Shown: in pieces, positions 26,322 to 37,478 of the stretch | How positions within the stretch are numbered: the first letter of the stretch is position 1 | Layout: the number at the start of each line of letters is the position of its first letter | Origin: Desmodus rotundus | Lineage: Eukaryota > Chordata > Mammalia > Chiroptera > Phyllostomidae | Length of the DNA: 64,000 nucleotides | Assembly (NCBI RefSeq): GCF_022682495.2 | Contig: NC_071397.1 | Span: 3,563,082-3,627,081 of the forward strand | Reading direction: 5' to 3' | Position numbers and translations under genes: made by a program | The notes under the pieces: model-generated | Seen by the model: only the letters and a program-made list of their open reading frames with translations | Database searches by the model: none | What the model was told of the DNA's origin: nothing

Positions 26322-26910
26322 CTGAGGAAGAGATAAGTGAAATTCTCGGGTAATTCCTGGCCCCCCAGACTGTCTGTCAAGTTTGACACGAGAGGGCAGT
26401 GCCAGGACTTTATTTCGGTTTCCTGATTGGGTCGGACAGGGCTGTGCTGCCAGTGGTTTAGAGCGGGGGAGTTTACTTTTCTTTGGTTAAATGACTAGCT
26501 TGCCACCACTTGCTAATCAAGTCCATGTGACAAGAGGGTGGGGAGTGGAGGATGAGCTCAGGGTACAACTCTGTGGCAGGGCAGGCTGATCTGTAGCCCC
26601 CTTGCTAGGAACCTCCAAGGGGAGGGTGGGACAGTGGGCCTCCCCACCACAGCCCAGCTCCTGGGAAAATCAGAAGTCTCAACCTGGAGTTGTTATTTGA
26701 AAAAAACCTGATGTGTTTGATTTTTTTAACTTCTAGGGAATTATTTTTCCTCATGTCCTGCATGGACATGTCAGTGCCCCTACTACCTGCTTTTGGTGGG
26801 TGGGACAGTCCCGTTCTATCCCTGGACCCGATCCAGCCTCAGGTCAGATTGTACTGTGTTCCCTGTTCCGTGCTCCTGGGGTTCTGCGGGGAAGGGGGTT
26901 CTGCACATAC
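26322..26910 (-). other. FKBP5: FKBP5 intron 10
   Basis: 589 bp, GT (GTATGTG) to AG (CTCTTCCTCAG). No repeats or other features were recognised in it. Confidence 0.9.
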
Positions 26911-27150
26911 CTTGGCATCCCGCTCTGCAAACTTCGCGAACATGTTGGCGTAGGTCTTGCGGTCCCGCTCATTGTGTTCCTTCGCCTTCTTCTGGCACAC
27001 GGAGATCTGCAGTCTCGCGGCCTTATTCTGGGGGTTGACTTCCAACACCCTCTCAAAGTCGCCCTTGGCCAGCTCAAACTCGTTCATGAGCAGACGGGCT
27101 TCGGCCCTCCTGTACAAGCCCTTCTCGTTGGCACTGTCCAGTCCCAGGGC
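26911..27150 (-). CDS. FKBP5: FKBP5 exon 10 (TPR3 and helix 7)
   Basis: This 240-bp phase-0 exon encodes 80 residues, Ala343 to Lys422 ('[20 protein letters not shown]...' onward to 'AERDAK'). It forms TPR3 and the long C-terminal helix. Lys352 and Arg356, which contact the Hsp90 MEEVD peptide, are conserved. The motif '[12 protein letters not shown]' followed by '[11 protein letters not shown]' separates FKBP5 from FKBP4. The acceptor is GTCTGTTCTAG and the donor GTATGTG. Changes from human include Gly358Ala, Gln361Arg, Ser369Leu, Lys376Arg, Met393Val, Ile408Thr and Lys414Ala. Confidence 0.97.
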
Positions 27151-27839
27151 CTAGAACAGACGTTTCAGTTTTAGAAAGAATGAGTGTAACTAGTGGGCAT
27201 TTTAAAGAAACTTAGTATTTAAATAACTCACTAAAGTTTTCTGGCCAATAACTCATTAATGTGTAGAAAAAGCATACTGAAAAATGGGCTCAAGGTGATT
27301 CTACTCTACCAATCAAAATACAACTAACTACTGAAATTAACTTCTGTATTTAATATAATTTCTTTAAAGATCACAAAGGGATTTGGAAGGGGGATCCTGA
27401 GAAGTACGTTGTAAAGTTTCATGGAAGGAGTAAACGTCCAAGAATGCCTAGGAAAATTTTGGAAAAACAAAAATCATAAGAGGGACGTGACTTATGTGAG
27501 AAAAAGATACACCACTAAACTACCGAAACTAGAACAGTCTGGTTACTAGTCCGTGGGCAAGCAGGCCAGTGGGCCAGAACCAAGCTCTCAGAGGCACATC
27601 ATCAGAGACAGGATCAGCTGTACCACATTGGGGCCAAGGCAGTAGCTGCCCATGAAGAAAATAAGAGTTAATTCTTACCTCATCATAAACACAAAAATAA
27701 GTTCTAAAGCAAATATGTTTACATGCAACCTTCCCTAAAAATATAATAGGCTTATTTTAAAATTATTAAAAAAAAATAAACCTAGTTGGAGTACATTTTG
27801 CAAGTACCGAATGGGGTTATTTTTATACTCTTAGGGTGG

Positions 27840-28625
27840 AGAAGACTTCTAACTAGAAAGGAGAAGACAGATTTGACTGTGTAAACAGCCAAACTTTCTT
27901 CACAAAAGAGATGCTATCAACGATGTTAAAAGACAAACGAGGACAAGAGGCCCAGCATCCCTACTGTCAGACAGCGGGGTGACGGTGAGGACGCACAGGC
28001 TGTCTCAGTCAATCAGAAACGGACAATGCAGTTCAGAATGTGAACAGGAAACTCACTGAAGTGCAAATGGCAGACAATGAAAAGATGTACAATAAGAAAT
28101 AAAAATAAAATTTACCGTTGCCAATGCTATTAGAAAAGAAACACTGATAATACTCAATGATAATATATAACATATTAAAATTTAAAATGTTACTGTATTA
28201 AAATCGTGTCTTTTCACCCAGTATTCCCACTTCTAGTAATCTGTCCTGTAGAAACAACCCCACGAGTCAGCAAAGGGAGACACTACAGAATCTGTAATAG
28301 CAGACACCCGGAAATCTGCCAAGGGGATTGGTTAGATAGACCACAGATGCCTACAGTAGGTACTAAAAGGGTATTTAAAAGAATGAAGGAGAGTTATATG
28401 ACAGACCGATAAGATACAGAAAGATGTCCTTAAAGCTATATATTCTAATTTTTGAAAAGTACACATATCTGTTACTCTGTGTGGAAGAAACAGAAGGAAC
28501 GTGTGTGAGACAAATGACTGGCCTTGGAAAGACGGTCAGTGGGGATTCCATAAAGGACCTTCGCTTCCTTGTATGTTTCTATAATGTGTGAATTTTGAAT
28601 ACCTTTATACTACTATAATAAAAAT
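27840..28625 (+). mobile_element. Old LINE-1 3' fragment
   Basis: Degenerate plus-strand sequence with L1 3'-end character ('CAGTATTCCCACTTCTAGTA' near 28220 and a terminal AATAAAAATAAA). Heavily diverged; boundaries are approximate. Confidence 0.5.
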
Positions 28626-29445
28626 AAAGTAGCAAAAAGCTTAAATAATGTGATTAACAGTAATATTTCTTCCTTAGGCAAAAACTTAGTGAGACATGAC
28701 AGGAAACATATTGATCCACAAAATTAAAAATGCTAAAATTCAAAAGTAATCTTACAAAGAATATATGAAATAGGTGCTTGTCTTTCGGATCCCTTTCTGT
28801 TTGCCCTAAAGACACATTCCATCACCAGCTTTACCCACAGCACAACGCACAGGCTCTCTCTGAGACCGGACACCTGACGGGCCAGGCGGCTTCGCTGGTG
28901 CACAGGGACATCAGAACACACTGCAGGGGGACACCGGCCCAGCACAGCCACGTCCCAAAAGGCCGGCGGCAGCAGCAACAACGCAGGTGTGAGCAGGGAG
29001 AGGGCGGTGGGTGCTCGGTGGGCCCTTCAGATTGTGCACATGTGTTCCTGCTCAGTGAGTAAAGGCGAGTACAGGAAAAGTGACTTCTCCCTGCATCCAC
29101 TCCCTGAGCAGCTGCAGCTGTTGCAGTAAGTCCTGAAAGGCTTAAGTAAAGCCTGTTCTTATTGAATTGAACCTGAGGAGCTATAAGTGCCATAGATTTA
29201 AGGAAGGTCATGGGTAAAATTTGTTTAATCTTCTCAAACCTTTTATTCATAATGCATTATTATAAATAGTCTAGACATCAGAAAAGTCTTTAATTAAAAC
29301 CTTCCTGAGTTTCCCAGTTCATACTGAGGAACAAATACTCCCAAACAGAAACAAATAAAGCCAAATAAAAACCCCTCTAACCCTTGGCTGAGAAGAAAGA
29401 AAAGCAGCCCAGGGGTGAGGATGGAGGGAGAGGTGGAGTGTGGGA

Positions 29446-29459
29446 CCCCCCCCCCCCCC
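29446..29459. repeat. C14 homopolymer beside exon 9 donor
   Basis: Fourteen consecutive C on the plus strand (G14 in the FKBP5 pre-mRNA), 13 bases beyond the exon 9 splice donor. Confidence 0.9.
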
Positions 29460-29472
29460 ACGCCGACTCTAC

Positions 29473-29658
29473 CTTGTCGCAGCACTCCACGGCTTTGATG
29501 TATTCTCTGAGCTTCAGGTAGCACATGGCCAGGTTCAGGTAGGCAGCGAGCAGAAACGAGTCGGAAGCTTTAGCTTCCTTTTCTGATAAGCCGTATTCCA
29601 TCTCCAGCCAGGTCACTATCTTCGAATACTGAATCACTGCCTGCACGTACTTGCCTCC
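29473..29658 (-). CDS. FKBP5: FKBP5 exon 9 (TPR1-TPR2)
   Basis: This 186-bp exon is in frame at both ends (phase 0) and encodes 62 residues, Gly281 to Lys342 ('[20 protein letters not shown]...' onward to 'AVECCDK'). It covers the rest of TPR1 and most of TPR2. Asn322, which belongs to the Hsp90 carboxylate clamp, is conserved in '[10 protein letters not shown]'. The acceptor is TTTCTCCTAG and the donor GTAGAG. Because the length is a multiple of three, skipping would leave the frame open but remove the Hsp90-binding surface. A run of 14 C on the plus strand lies just outside the donor and a run of 14 G lies 250 bp beyond the acceptor. Confidence 0.97.
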
Positions 29659-29908
29659 CTAGGAGAAACAAGCCGGTAATTACTCTCCGTGCGGCTCCCG
29701 AGCGGGTGCAAGACAGGGGCAGGCTCAGGCCTCCCCAAGAACCAAATCCTCAAAACGGAACCCCCCTCAAACAAAACCTGGGGTATGACCACCTCTTCCC
29801 GGGCCAGGGGCTGGCCACCCGGCACCTCCCGGTCCGTCCCGAGGTCCCAGAGACCCGTGGGCTGCTTCAGGACGGCGCGCTGTTCCCAGCACTCCCTGCC
29901 CTCTGCGT

Positions 29909-29922
29909 GGGGGGGGGGGGGG
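29909..29922. repeat. G14 homopolymer in intron 8
   Basis: Fourteen consecutive G on the plus strand (C14 in the pre-mRNA), about 250 bp upstream of the exon 9 acceptor in transcript order. Confidence 0.9.
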
Positions 29923-30039
29923 CAAGGCTTTGGGGCTATATTCTCGGGTGCTAGTGTCCCTCTCTCAGACTTCAGAAGGTTACTGAGGAGTTTTGGACGA
30001 TGTCACTAGTTTAAAGGGGAGGTCACCTTTCCCTTCGCT

Positions 30040-30600
30040 CCTGACCACCAGCACTACACAGAGGGGACGAGCGGCCGCAGACAACACGTAAACAAACGGG
30101 GGCCGCGTCCCAAGAGAACCTGACTCACGAAAACAGGGGGCAGTGCGCTGACCTACAACGGGAATGTGCTCAGTCGAAGCAGCAGCATCCAGCAAAAGTA
30201 ACTATGAAACACAAGCTGCAGAGGTTCCCTCCGTCGCGCTTTCACTCGCCCACCTGACGGGCAGATGCAAACACACCGGGAGTAACAACGCGCGAGGAGC
30301 TCCGGGAAACCAGTGACACCTGTGCTGTCCACAAGACACCGCGGGGCCCACACGGTGTGTTTCCCGCCATTTCAGGACGAACGAAAGCAAGCTGACCGTA
30401 AAGCTTGAGAGCAGGTGACCAACGGCCGTGGGCGGACGACGTCACTAGGCCTGGCCGCCATCAAAGCGGCGCACACCTAAGACGACAGTGCGGGAGGCTC
30501 CCGGCCGCCGCACCAATCCGCGCTGCAGGTTGTCTGTAAGACCTGACACGGGGCCGCGTCCTAGTCATTGCTGAGGAAATGACGTCGCACTTACCACGCA
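30040..30600. promoter_or_regulatory. Intragenic CpG-rich, promoter-like block
   Basis: CG-dense DNA in FKBP5 intron 8. It has a CCAAT (30513-30517), two opposed CRE-like 8-mers (CGACGTCA 30437-30444, TGACGTCG 30580-30587) and two YY1-like CCGCCAT sites (near 30364 and 30455). No transcript is visible, so promoter activity is inference. Confidence 0.5.
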
Positions 30601-30619
30601 CTGAACCGCACCCCCCTCG

Positions 30620-30965
30620 CCAAGTCCTGGGTGGAGGCCCTGCCCCCAGGGCGCTGTGTTTGGAGACGATGGGGTTTGGGGGGAGGGCCCCAAGGCGGTG
30701 CCTCACCGTAGAATCAGGCCCCGGGTAGGGGACACCAGAGGGCCTGCTGCCTCCCGCTCCCCACCCACAAGCACCTCGGGAAAGTCACGCGAGGGCACAG
30801 CAAGGAAGAAGCCCCCGCGACCCCAGGAGGGGGCTCTTCTAAGACACCGACACTGCTGGCGCCCCGATCCTGGACTTCCCGTCTCCAGAGCTGTGAGAAA
30901 TAAATTTCTCCCATTTAAGCCCAGTCGCTGGTATTTTATCACGGCGGCCCGAGGTAACTAAAACA
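30620..30965 (+). mobile_element. MaLR-type LTR remnant (MST/MLT1-like)
   Basis: The stretch 'GCTGTGAGAAATAAATTTCT' near 30890, followed by 'GGTATTTTATCACGGCGGCC', matches the 3' part of old ERVL-MaLR LTRs as I remember them. 'GACACCGACACTGCTGGCGC' precedes it. Only LTR sequence is present, with no internal retroviral genes. Left limit uncertain. Confidence 0.65.
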
Positions 30966-31069
30966 GTAGTTATATTCGGTCATTGCCATAGGCTCACTGC
31001 TCCTCTTGGGGAGCACAACGAGGGAAAGAAAAGAGTACGGTCCTCACCCAGTTTCAGGACTTGGCATTT

Positions 31070-31195
31070 TCTTTGTCACTCTTTTCTCTGGCTGAACTGT
31101 GAGCTCTGTGAGGACAGGAAGCATGTCCTATCCTGTTTGGAATAGAGGGCTTAGCACGAAGAGGCCTCGATGACGGGTTGCTGAATAAACATTAA
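31070..31195 (+). repeat. L2-like 3' end
   Basis: 'GAACTGTGAGCTCTGTGAGG' followed by 'TTGCTGAATAAACATT' follows the conserved 3' end of LINE2. Confidence 0.6.
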
Positions 31196-31654
31196 GGCCC
31201 AAGGAATGTAACTGTGAAATCCCAAGTTCTTCTACCCCTGGGGACAACATGGAGCAGACAGGAAAGGTGCCGTTTCACTCCGATCAGGTAAGCGCACTTT
31301 CCCTGTTACGCCTACTTTCTCCTTCCTCTCTCCTGCTTCATCTTTAATGCACCTATGACCTGTCCGATTACCACCTAACATGCTCGCGTTGTTAGAGGCA
31401 AAGAAAAAGGAGCCAGGAGGACAAAGACTCAGATGATGCCCCTCCTGCAGGTTCTGAACCATCAGAGTGGCAGACGCTCGTTTCTAAAAAGAACAAGTAA
31501 CAGACTTCACAGGGGTTCCTTTACATTGATGGAGCATTTTAATTTCCTGAAAGCTCTTCCGCATAGCACGCTCATACGTAATTTTACTCAGATCTCAACT
31601 TCCAATGAGCAAAGATATTTGTTTTGTGGTATTTCTGCTTCCCATTGGCTAACA

Positions 31655-31876
31655 CAGGAGTCCTCAACTTGGGTGATTTTGGCCCCTGGGACATTTTCAA
31701 CGTTTAGAGATGTTTCTCCGTTGTCACAACTGGAGGGGGTGCCTGTACGGGAGGCATCTGGTGGGTAGAGGCCAGGAGCGCTGCTCAGTCCCCTGCAGTG
31801 AGCACAACAGCCTCCCCCCAACGCAGAATCACCCTGCCCCAAATGTCAGCAGTGCTGAGGTTGGGAAATCTGCACT
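31655..31876 (+). mobile_element. MER20 (hAT-Charlie)
   Basis: Runs from 'CAGGAGTCCTCAACTTGGGT' to 'GCTGAGGTTGGGAAA', with 'GTTGTCACAACTGGAGGGGG' and 'CATCTGGTGGGTAGAGGCCA' inside. Near full length (about 220 bp). In FKBP5 intron 8. Confidence 0.82.
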
Positions 31877-33529
31877 GAAAGAATGTAGGAAGGAGAAAAA
31901 AGGCAGGGTTGATTCTTGGGAGGTTTTTTTAACCTAAAATCCTAGAGTTATAAATGACTGGTGTCTTGGGTCAGCAAGGGTGGTCAAAACATAGTTAAGC
32001 CTGGTTGTCTGTAGAGGGTGCAGTGGTTGAAAGATGACTCTCAACCTGCTTGCTTTGGAAGTGATTTCCCCACAGAGCACAAGGGGGCGCCAGAACCCCA
32101 CCTCCCTGGCGTGTCCTCACCCTGCCACTGAGCCTCCACGCCTGGGAAGAGAATCACTAACCAGGTGTGATAGTCACTGAAAGCTCCCATCCTGTAGAAC
32201 ACAGTCAGCTCGGGGAGAAAAAGAAATCACGTCTGTTCACAGCTCACACAACGCCATGTTGTTATCCAGGCTGAATTATTTTTAGAGCCAAGTGAAGACA
32301 GTCCTGTCCAACCTTTCCTCTCTTCAGTGTTCAGAGGCTGATCTGAGGACTTTCCCATCTAAAGAGCAAAACCGTTCCCATTTAAAAGCTGACCACGATT
32401 CAACCCTACTCAGGGGGGAGATTTACCCACTGAAGGGTAAACCAAACCGACAGGTCAATGAAACGGAGCTCCCATGCACTGATGGCAGAAATGTCATTGT
32501 TATTTCTCAGTCTCTGCCGTCACCCACAGTATGGACGCTGCATGAGTGCGAGGCTCCAAGTCACCTCCCCCCCACCCCGAAAGATGGGGCCACGATGCCA
32601 GTGTGGCAGATGGAAACCTGCCTGAAATCTGAAAAGGGAATGCTTACAGGAACCCATTTATCGACTACCCTGAGGCCTCACAGCTAAAACTAGGATCACT
32701 GCTGGGGTCTTTTATCTGTATTGTGAAGGTGCCTCCGGGGGAGTTTGTAGTCCTACAAACTGTTCAGACACATTCTGGGAGAAAAGTCTCAGGTTAGTGG
32801 TTTTGAACTTTTCATTAATTTCCCCCCAATGGACTTGTGTTTTGAAAGATTTTCTCTATCAAGTTGCATGTTAAAAATAATGTGTTCCATATGTGTGACT
32901 GTTAATCCAGATTTTATTCAAAGATCAGTCATTTTAAGAGGGTTCATAATATGAAATACACAAATCGCTACTACAGTTGTGATGCTTAGAAGCAACAAAG
33001 TTGAAGTAGTTGTATAGACACTTAAGCAATGCTTTTTACTACTGGTCATGAATTCTGGCCATCTTTCTGTATATATTCAGGAGCTTTCTCCATATATTCA
33101 GAGCTATATGGAATGTGGCTTTCCAACATTATTTCATTATCAATAGTATTCCCTAAAGTTCAGAGTCATCAGGAACCTTATTGGTTCTTATTGAGTTTCT
33201 AAAACTCTTATTGAGTTTCTAAATCATTGAGCTGTTTTACTACATTGAGTTGATATAATTCTAGTAAATGCCAAGAGCTTCAATCTGCCACCCCAAACTG
33301 TTAATATTCTATTTAGAAGTTTTGGAAAATATTAAAAAATATATTTAAAGACTTTAAAGGACTCCAGGTATATAAGAAACACCATTCAGGACTTGTGCTT
33401 GAAAAAGTTTTTAAAGAAAATTTTCTTTTTATTCCAGTCTACTGTGTGTTTGGGGTCTACAAAAAGCCCATTTGGTATCCTACTTGAAAGGTTTATAAGT
33501 ATCCAATATTGAACAATTTGAATAAAAAA

Positions 33530-33870
33530 AAAACCAAACTTGCAATTCCTCTTCCGGGAATCCGAAGTAATCTGAAACACTAATTCCAAAATGTTCATTG
33601 CAGAGTTATTTGCAATCACCAAAATTTGGAAGCAGCCCAAGTGTCCACCCATAGATGAGTGGATAAAACAGCTAAGGTACATATTTATACAGTGGAATAC
33701 TACTCGACTGTAAAAAAGAACATTTTACTCGTTATGACAGCATGGACGGGCCTGGAGAACATTACGCTAAGTGAAATAAGCCAGTCGGAGAAAGACAAAT
33801 GCCATATGATTTCACTAATATGTGGAATCTAATGAACAAACTGAAATAACAAGCAAATAAACAAACCAAT
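33530..33870 (+). mobile_element. LINE-1 3' end
   Basis: 'ATAGATGAGTGGATAAAACA' and 'GTGAAATAAGCCAGTCGGAG' are L1 ORF2 C-terminal landmarks. The copy is 5' truncated and ends near 'AACCAATAAAAATC'. Confidence 0.85.
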
Positions 33871-34707
33871 AAAAATCAAATTTGCTCTCAAGAGTCTAAA
33901 AATTCACAGGATTTTAGGGTTGGGAAGAAACTTGGAGATCATATAATCTAACTCCCTCAACTTTTCACTTGAAAAAATAACCTTTTTAGACCTTAAATGA
34001 CTTTAAATCATTTGGAGCCATAATGCCCATTTTCCCAGTTTCCAATTCAGAGCTCATTCCCCCACACCCCTTCTGGTGAGCCATGTGTTATTTCAGTACG
34101 TAAAATGAGTAAGTAGAAATAAATATAAATAATTATGTAAGCCAGGAGATTTCAAATTTGTTTAACCAAAACCCACAGTAAAAAATGTTTTAAATGATGA
34201 TCCAGTACCCACGCACACAAGTGAATAAAAGCTTTATGAAACAAAATTTATCCTTACTGCATAATGTACACACTTCCACTGAATTGATTTCATGACCAAT
34301 TAATAGGTTGCCTCTCAAAGTTTAAGAAACAATAACCACACCCGTCACTCTCTGGCCACACTAATTTTGTGATTACACAGTCTCACAGGAACTGTCCACT
34401 GTGTGCCCTGGCTGACCATCGCCGCTGTTCCCTGCAGACGAGGGTCCTCACCCTCTGAATCCCTTTACTGCTCACAATTATTCTAGTGTCTCTTGTTTCA
34501 TCCCGCAAACAGTAATTGAGTGCCAACTGTGTACCAAAGCAAGATGCTTCAGGCCTTGAGTGACCCACTGGTGGCTGGGCAAGCCAGACCTGGTGTGCCT
34601 TTAGGGAGGGTTACAATCTAGAGCAGACCGTGTAAAAGATCATTTGTACTCTTTTTGTCATGTTAATTCATTCTTTCTCACTATTTCTTATACTGTAAAC
34701 GACAGGC

Positions 34708-34860
34708 TTTTTAAAAGACTGACTGGGGAGAGAGAGAGAGAGAAACATCGATTTGTCATTCCACTGCTGAAGCGTCACGGGCACATGCCCTGACTGGACA
34801 GCGGACCCACAGCCTCGCTGGCAGGACAGCATTCTAACCAGCTGAGCACCAGCCAGGGCA
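34708..34860 (-). mobile_element. VES-type SINE, partial
   Basis: Minus-strand copy lacking a long tail, with 'GGGCACATGCCCTGACTGGA' and 'GAGCACCAGCCAGGGCA'. Confidence 0.85.
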
Positions 34861-34988
34861 TGGAAATGACAGACTCGTACACACTCAGGCTTACTCCTCC
34901 CCAGGAGGGTGTTGATGAGACTCAGAATAGGAATATCAGCACACTTCACTGACACCTAAGTAAACTCTTGGAGCTGGAACGCACATAC

Positions 34989-35072
34989 CTTGAAGTACAC
35001 AGTCCCCTTCTCTTTGACAATGGCAGCCAGATCCAGCTTTTCTTTGGTGTCCATCTCCCAGGTTTCTTTGGC
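34989..35072 (-). CDS. FKBP5: FKBP5 exon 8 (start of TPR domain)
   Basis: This 84-bp, phase-0 exon encodes 28 residues, Ala253 to Lys280 ('[20 protein letters not shown]...'). It supplies most of helix A of the first tetratricopeptide repeat. Lys272, one of the basic clamp residues that bind the C-terminal MEEVD of Hsp90, is conserved. The acceptor is TTTACACAACAG and the donor GTATGT. Changes from human are Ser256Thr, Glu266Asp and Gln267Leu. It was located by homology because its open frame is short. Confidence 0.95.
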
Positions 35073-37387
35073 CTGTTGTGTAAATTTGTGGCAACGGTTA
35101 GGTGAACAGAGGGAAAAGTGTCAGCTGATGCCCGTAAGAACACACAGAGGCCCCTGTGACGACACCCACACCTCAGACACACTGGCTTGTAACAGTGTGC
35201 CATTGCCACATCATTGCCAGGCTAGAGCTCGCTGTCCAAGGACAAAGCTGCAGCTGGACCCCATGGCTCAGGAGGGAGGAGCCCGCAAAAATACGGTAAC
35301 ACGAACCATTGGAGACCGCTAAACAGTGCGACTCTAGAATTGTGAGCGGAGGCCACACAATGAAAACTACATCCCTTTTCCCTCCTGTGATTTCTTCCCT
35401 GAACTGCTAGGACAACCGGAGCAAGTGGTTTCTCTCAAGCCTCCGTTTTTCAACTCTTAACATGGGAACACCAAAGTAGGCAAGCCATGGTTGCGTATTC
35501 ACGAGAACTTTTTAAATTCCAGGTCATGCAGTTGTCTCTTCCACTCTAATGCAACCAGATATAAGAAAGCCTGCGGATGTATACTTGGGGAATTTCAAGT
35601 AAAACATAATTGGGAGGGTAAAGCTAATGCAAAAATATCATTTCAAAGCCATAAATACATGATTTCACGATCATCTGCTACACTGTATAATGTATATTAT
35701 TATTCTCCCCCATTAAAGACACAAATCCAGAGACAACTGTGCTTTCAGTATGAACAGCTGGATTTAGAAGGGTCCCAGAGTCCATAGAACAATCTGGGGT
35801 CCTTTAAAGAAAATGGCAAGGCTATGTCAGAGCTATTTACTGCGTAGGAATTAGAAAGCTGAAGTGAGTAACTATAAAATTCTCTCTAGTCTAAAGACAG
35901 TGAGTGGTGTATTCCTTTAAAGTGAATAATAAGACAGTTACTAGACTTTCTGGCAACCCCATGTTGCTTCCTAACAACTTAGCTCTATTATTTGAAAATC
36001 CAGTAACAAGGGTCCTTTGCTCTTTAATGTTAGGTTCAGTCTTTAGGGAGTATAAAAATATTCTTAAAACAAGGCAGAACATTAAATCAAGGTGCCTCCA
36101 AGATCACACACCTCCACATGGGTTCAAACAAAGCCAGCGGTATCATGTGGAACAGATGAACTGCTGGTGCAGTGACAGGGGCAATGCCAGTGAGAGGTGC
36201 CACGTAGGCAGTGCCCACCGGGCCATGGTGGGAGGGGCAGGGATTTCATTACAACGAGAACAGGAAAGTCAAGGTCCAAATAACCATGCGCTGAAGATTC
36301 TTCTCTCTCTCTCTCTCCAACAACAAATAACACTGTGCTGGGGAGACAGCTTTGGAGGGTCAGGGTGGAGCCAGCAGCTTTCAGAAGAGGCGACGGGACG
36401 TGACAAGCGATGGTCACAAAGACAGCATGCTTGTTGTGGGGAGTATGAAGTGTGAGAGGTGTGGCAGGAAGCTCCCAAAGCTGTCCCCCCTGCCTTTCTC
36501 AGCCCAAACTTACAGGCCTGCATGACAATGGTCTTTTCTGGATCTAATAAAATATAAGCAGTCTCGTTTCCAGTCCAAAGTTTAACGTACAGGACCTGGA
36601 GGGGGCCCTGTGGGGATAAGACAGGCAAACAAAATGCAGTTCCTGAGGCTCTTGGGGAAGGGCGGGCTTTGGTGTTGATGCAAAGGGGACTTAGCTGGAC
36701 ACGACAGAATGCCTTGCTTGGGCACATGCTTTTTGTCTGTCCGGTGAGGCTGCCGCTGAGAGCTTGCAGAGGCAGGTCTGAAATGGAGGTACACTCACAG
36801 AGGCGTGCCGTTTCTGGAACTCAAGGCAACAGACAAACTCTCTTTTTTTTTTTTCCTACTTGGACAGGTATGAAAACAAAAGGGCTGGGGTCAGCAGGTT
36901 TGTCTCTTGTGTTCCATGTCACAAAGCCGATGGCCTGTGAAGCCTTGCCTTTTTGGATAATAACTTGCAGCCACAGTGAAGGCCTCTGTACCACTCCTGA
37001 GAGGGTGCGACCCGTTCGGCCCTGGGGACCTGCACCCCCTACCCCAGGAGATGCTTGGAAGAATGTGAACCTTTTCGTTTTCAACTGAGGAAAAAAGTAC
37101 AAAAACAACAAGGGAACAAGACTTGGATTCTTACTGCTTCACCCCCCGCCCCCCCGAAAGGAGGGCTGACCCACAGGAACACAGTGAGAACGCTGAGCGC
37201 CTTGGCAGTGCGTCAGCTGTGCTACATCAGAGGTCCCTACTCCAGGAGCATCAGCGACAAGACAGGAGAATGACATGCAAATAAATGCCACCAACCTGCT
37301 CTGCCTCATGATGCATTCCATAAGTCATAGGAAGCTGATGGAGAAGAAACCTACCACCACAATTTCAGAGAAGTTGTATTTTCTCAC
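35073..37387 (-). other. FKBP5: FKBP5 intron 7
   Basis: 2315 bp, GT-AG. No interspersed repeat was recognised apart from a short CT run near 36300. Human intron 7 is known for glucocorticoid-responsive, differentially methylated enhancer elements. No perfect palindromic GRE is visible here by eye. Confidence 0.88.
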
Positions 37388-37478
37388 CTTTTCGAAGCTC
37401 CTAAGTGTAACTTCATACATAAGCTCAGCATTAGGTTCAATGCCAAATGAAGGCTTCCCTGACTCTCCAAAACCATAC
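37388..37478 (-). CDS. FKBP5: FKBP5 exon 7 (end of FK2)
   Basis: This 91-bp exon contributes one base to Arg222, then 30 codons from Tyr223 to Lys252 ('[19 protein letters not shown]...'). It closes the FK2 fold and reaches the linker to the TPR domain. The acceptor is CATTTCAG and the donor is GTGAGA. Human differences from memory are Ala228Ser, Lys232Ser, Ile242Met and Lys248Arg, none of them disruptive. The exon is too small to stand out as an open frame and was found by extending from exon 6 and looking for the 'GFGE' motif. Confidence 0.96.

Larger units (their letters stand above)
27151..29472 (-). other. FKBP5: FKBP5 intron 9
   Basis: 2322 bp, GT-AG. It contains an old L1 fragment around 27840-28625 and a moderately CpG-rich stretch near 28880-29060. 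A 14-base C run (plus strand) sits 13 bases past the exon 9 donor. Confidence 0.9.
29659..34988 (-). other. FKBP5: FKBP5 intron 8
   Basis: 5330 bp, GT-AG. It holds a G14 tract, a CpG-rich promoter-like block (about 30040-30600), a MaLR LTR remnant, an L2-like end, a MER20, an L1 3' end (33530-33870) and a SINE. The remainder (about 31880-33520) shows nothing I can name apart from a 17-base direct repeat of CTTATTGAGTTTCTAAA near 33190-33225. Confidence 0.9.

Noticed and set aside
36269..36727. 152-aa minus-strand open frame inside FKBP5 intron 7
   Set aside because: It includes the stretch LYVKLWTGNETAYILL, which looks protein-like, but there is no splice context, no family match and FKBP51 is complete without it.
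35073..37387. Glucocorticoid response elements in intron 7, as reported in human
   Set aside because: No AGAACA/TGTTCT pair with a 3-base spacer is visible by eye. Weaker sites cannot be excluded without matrix scoring.
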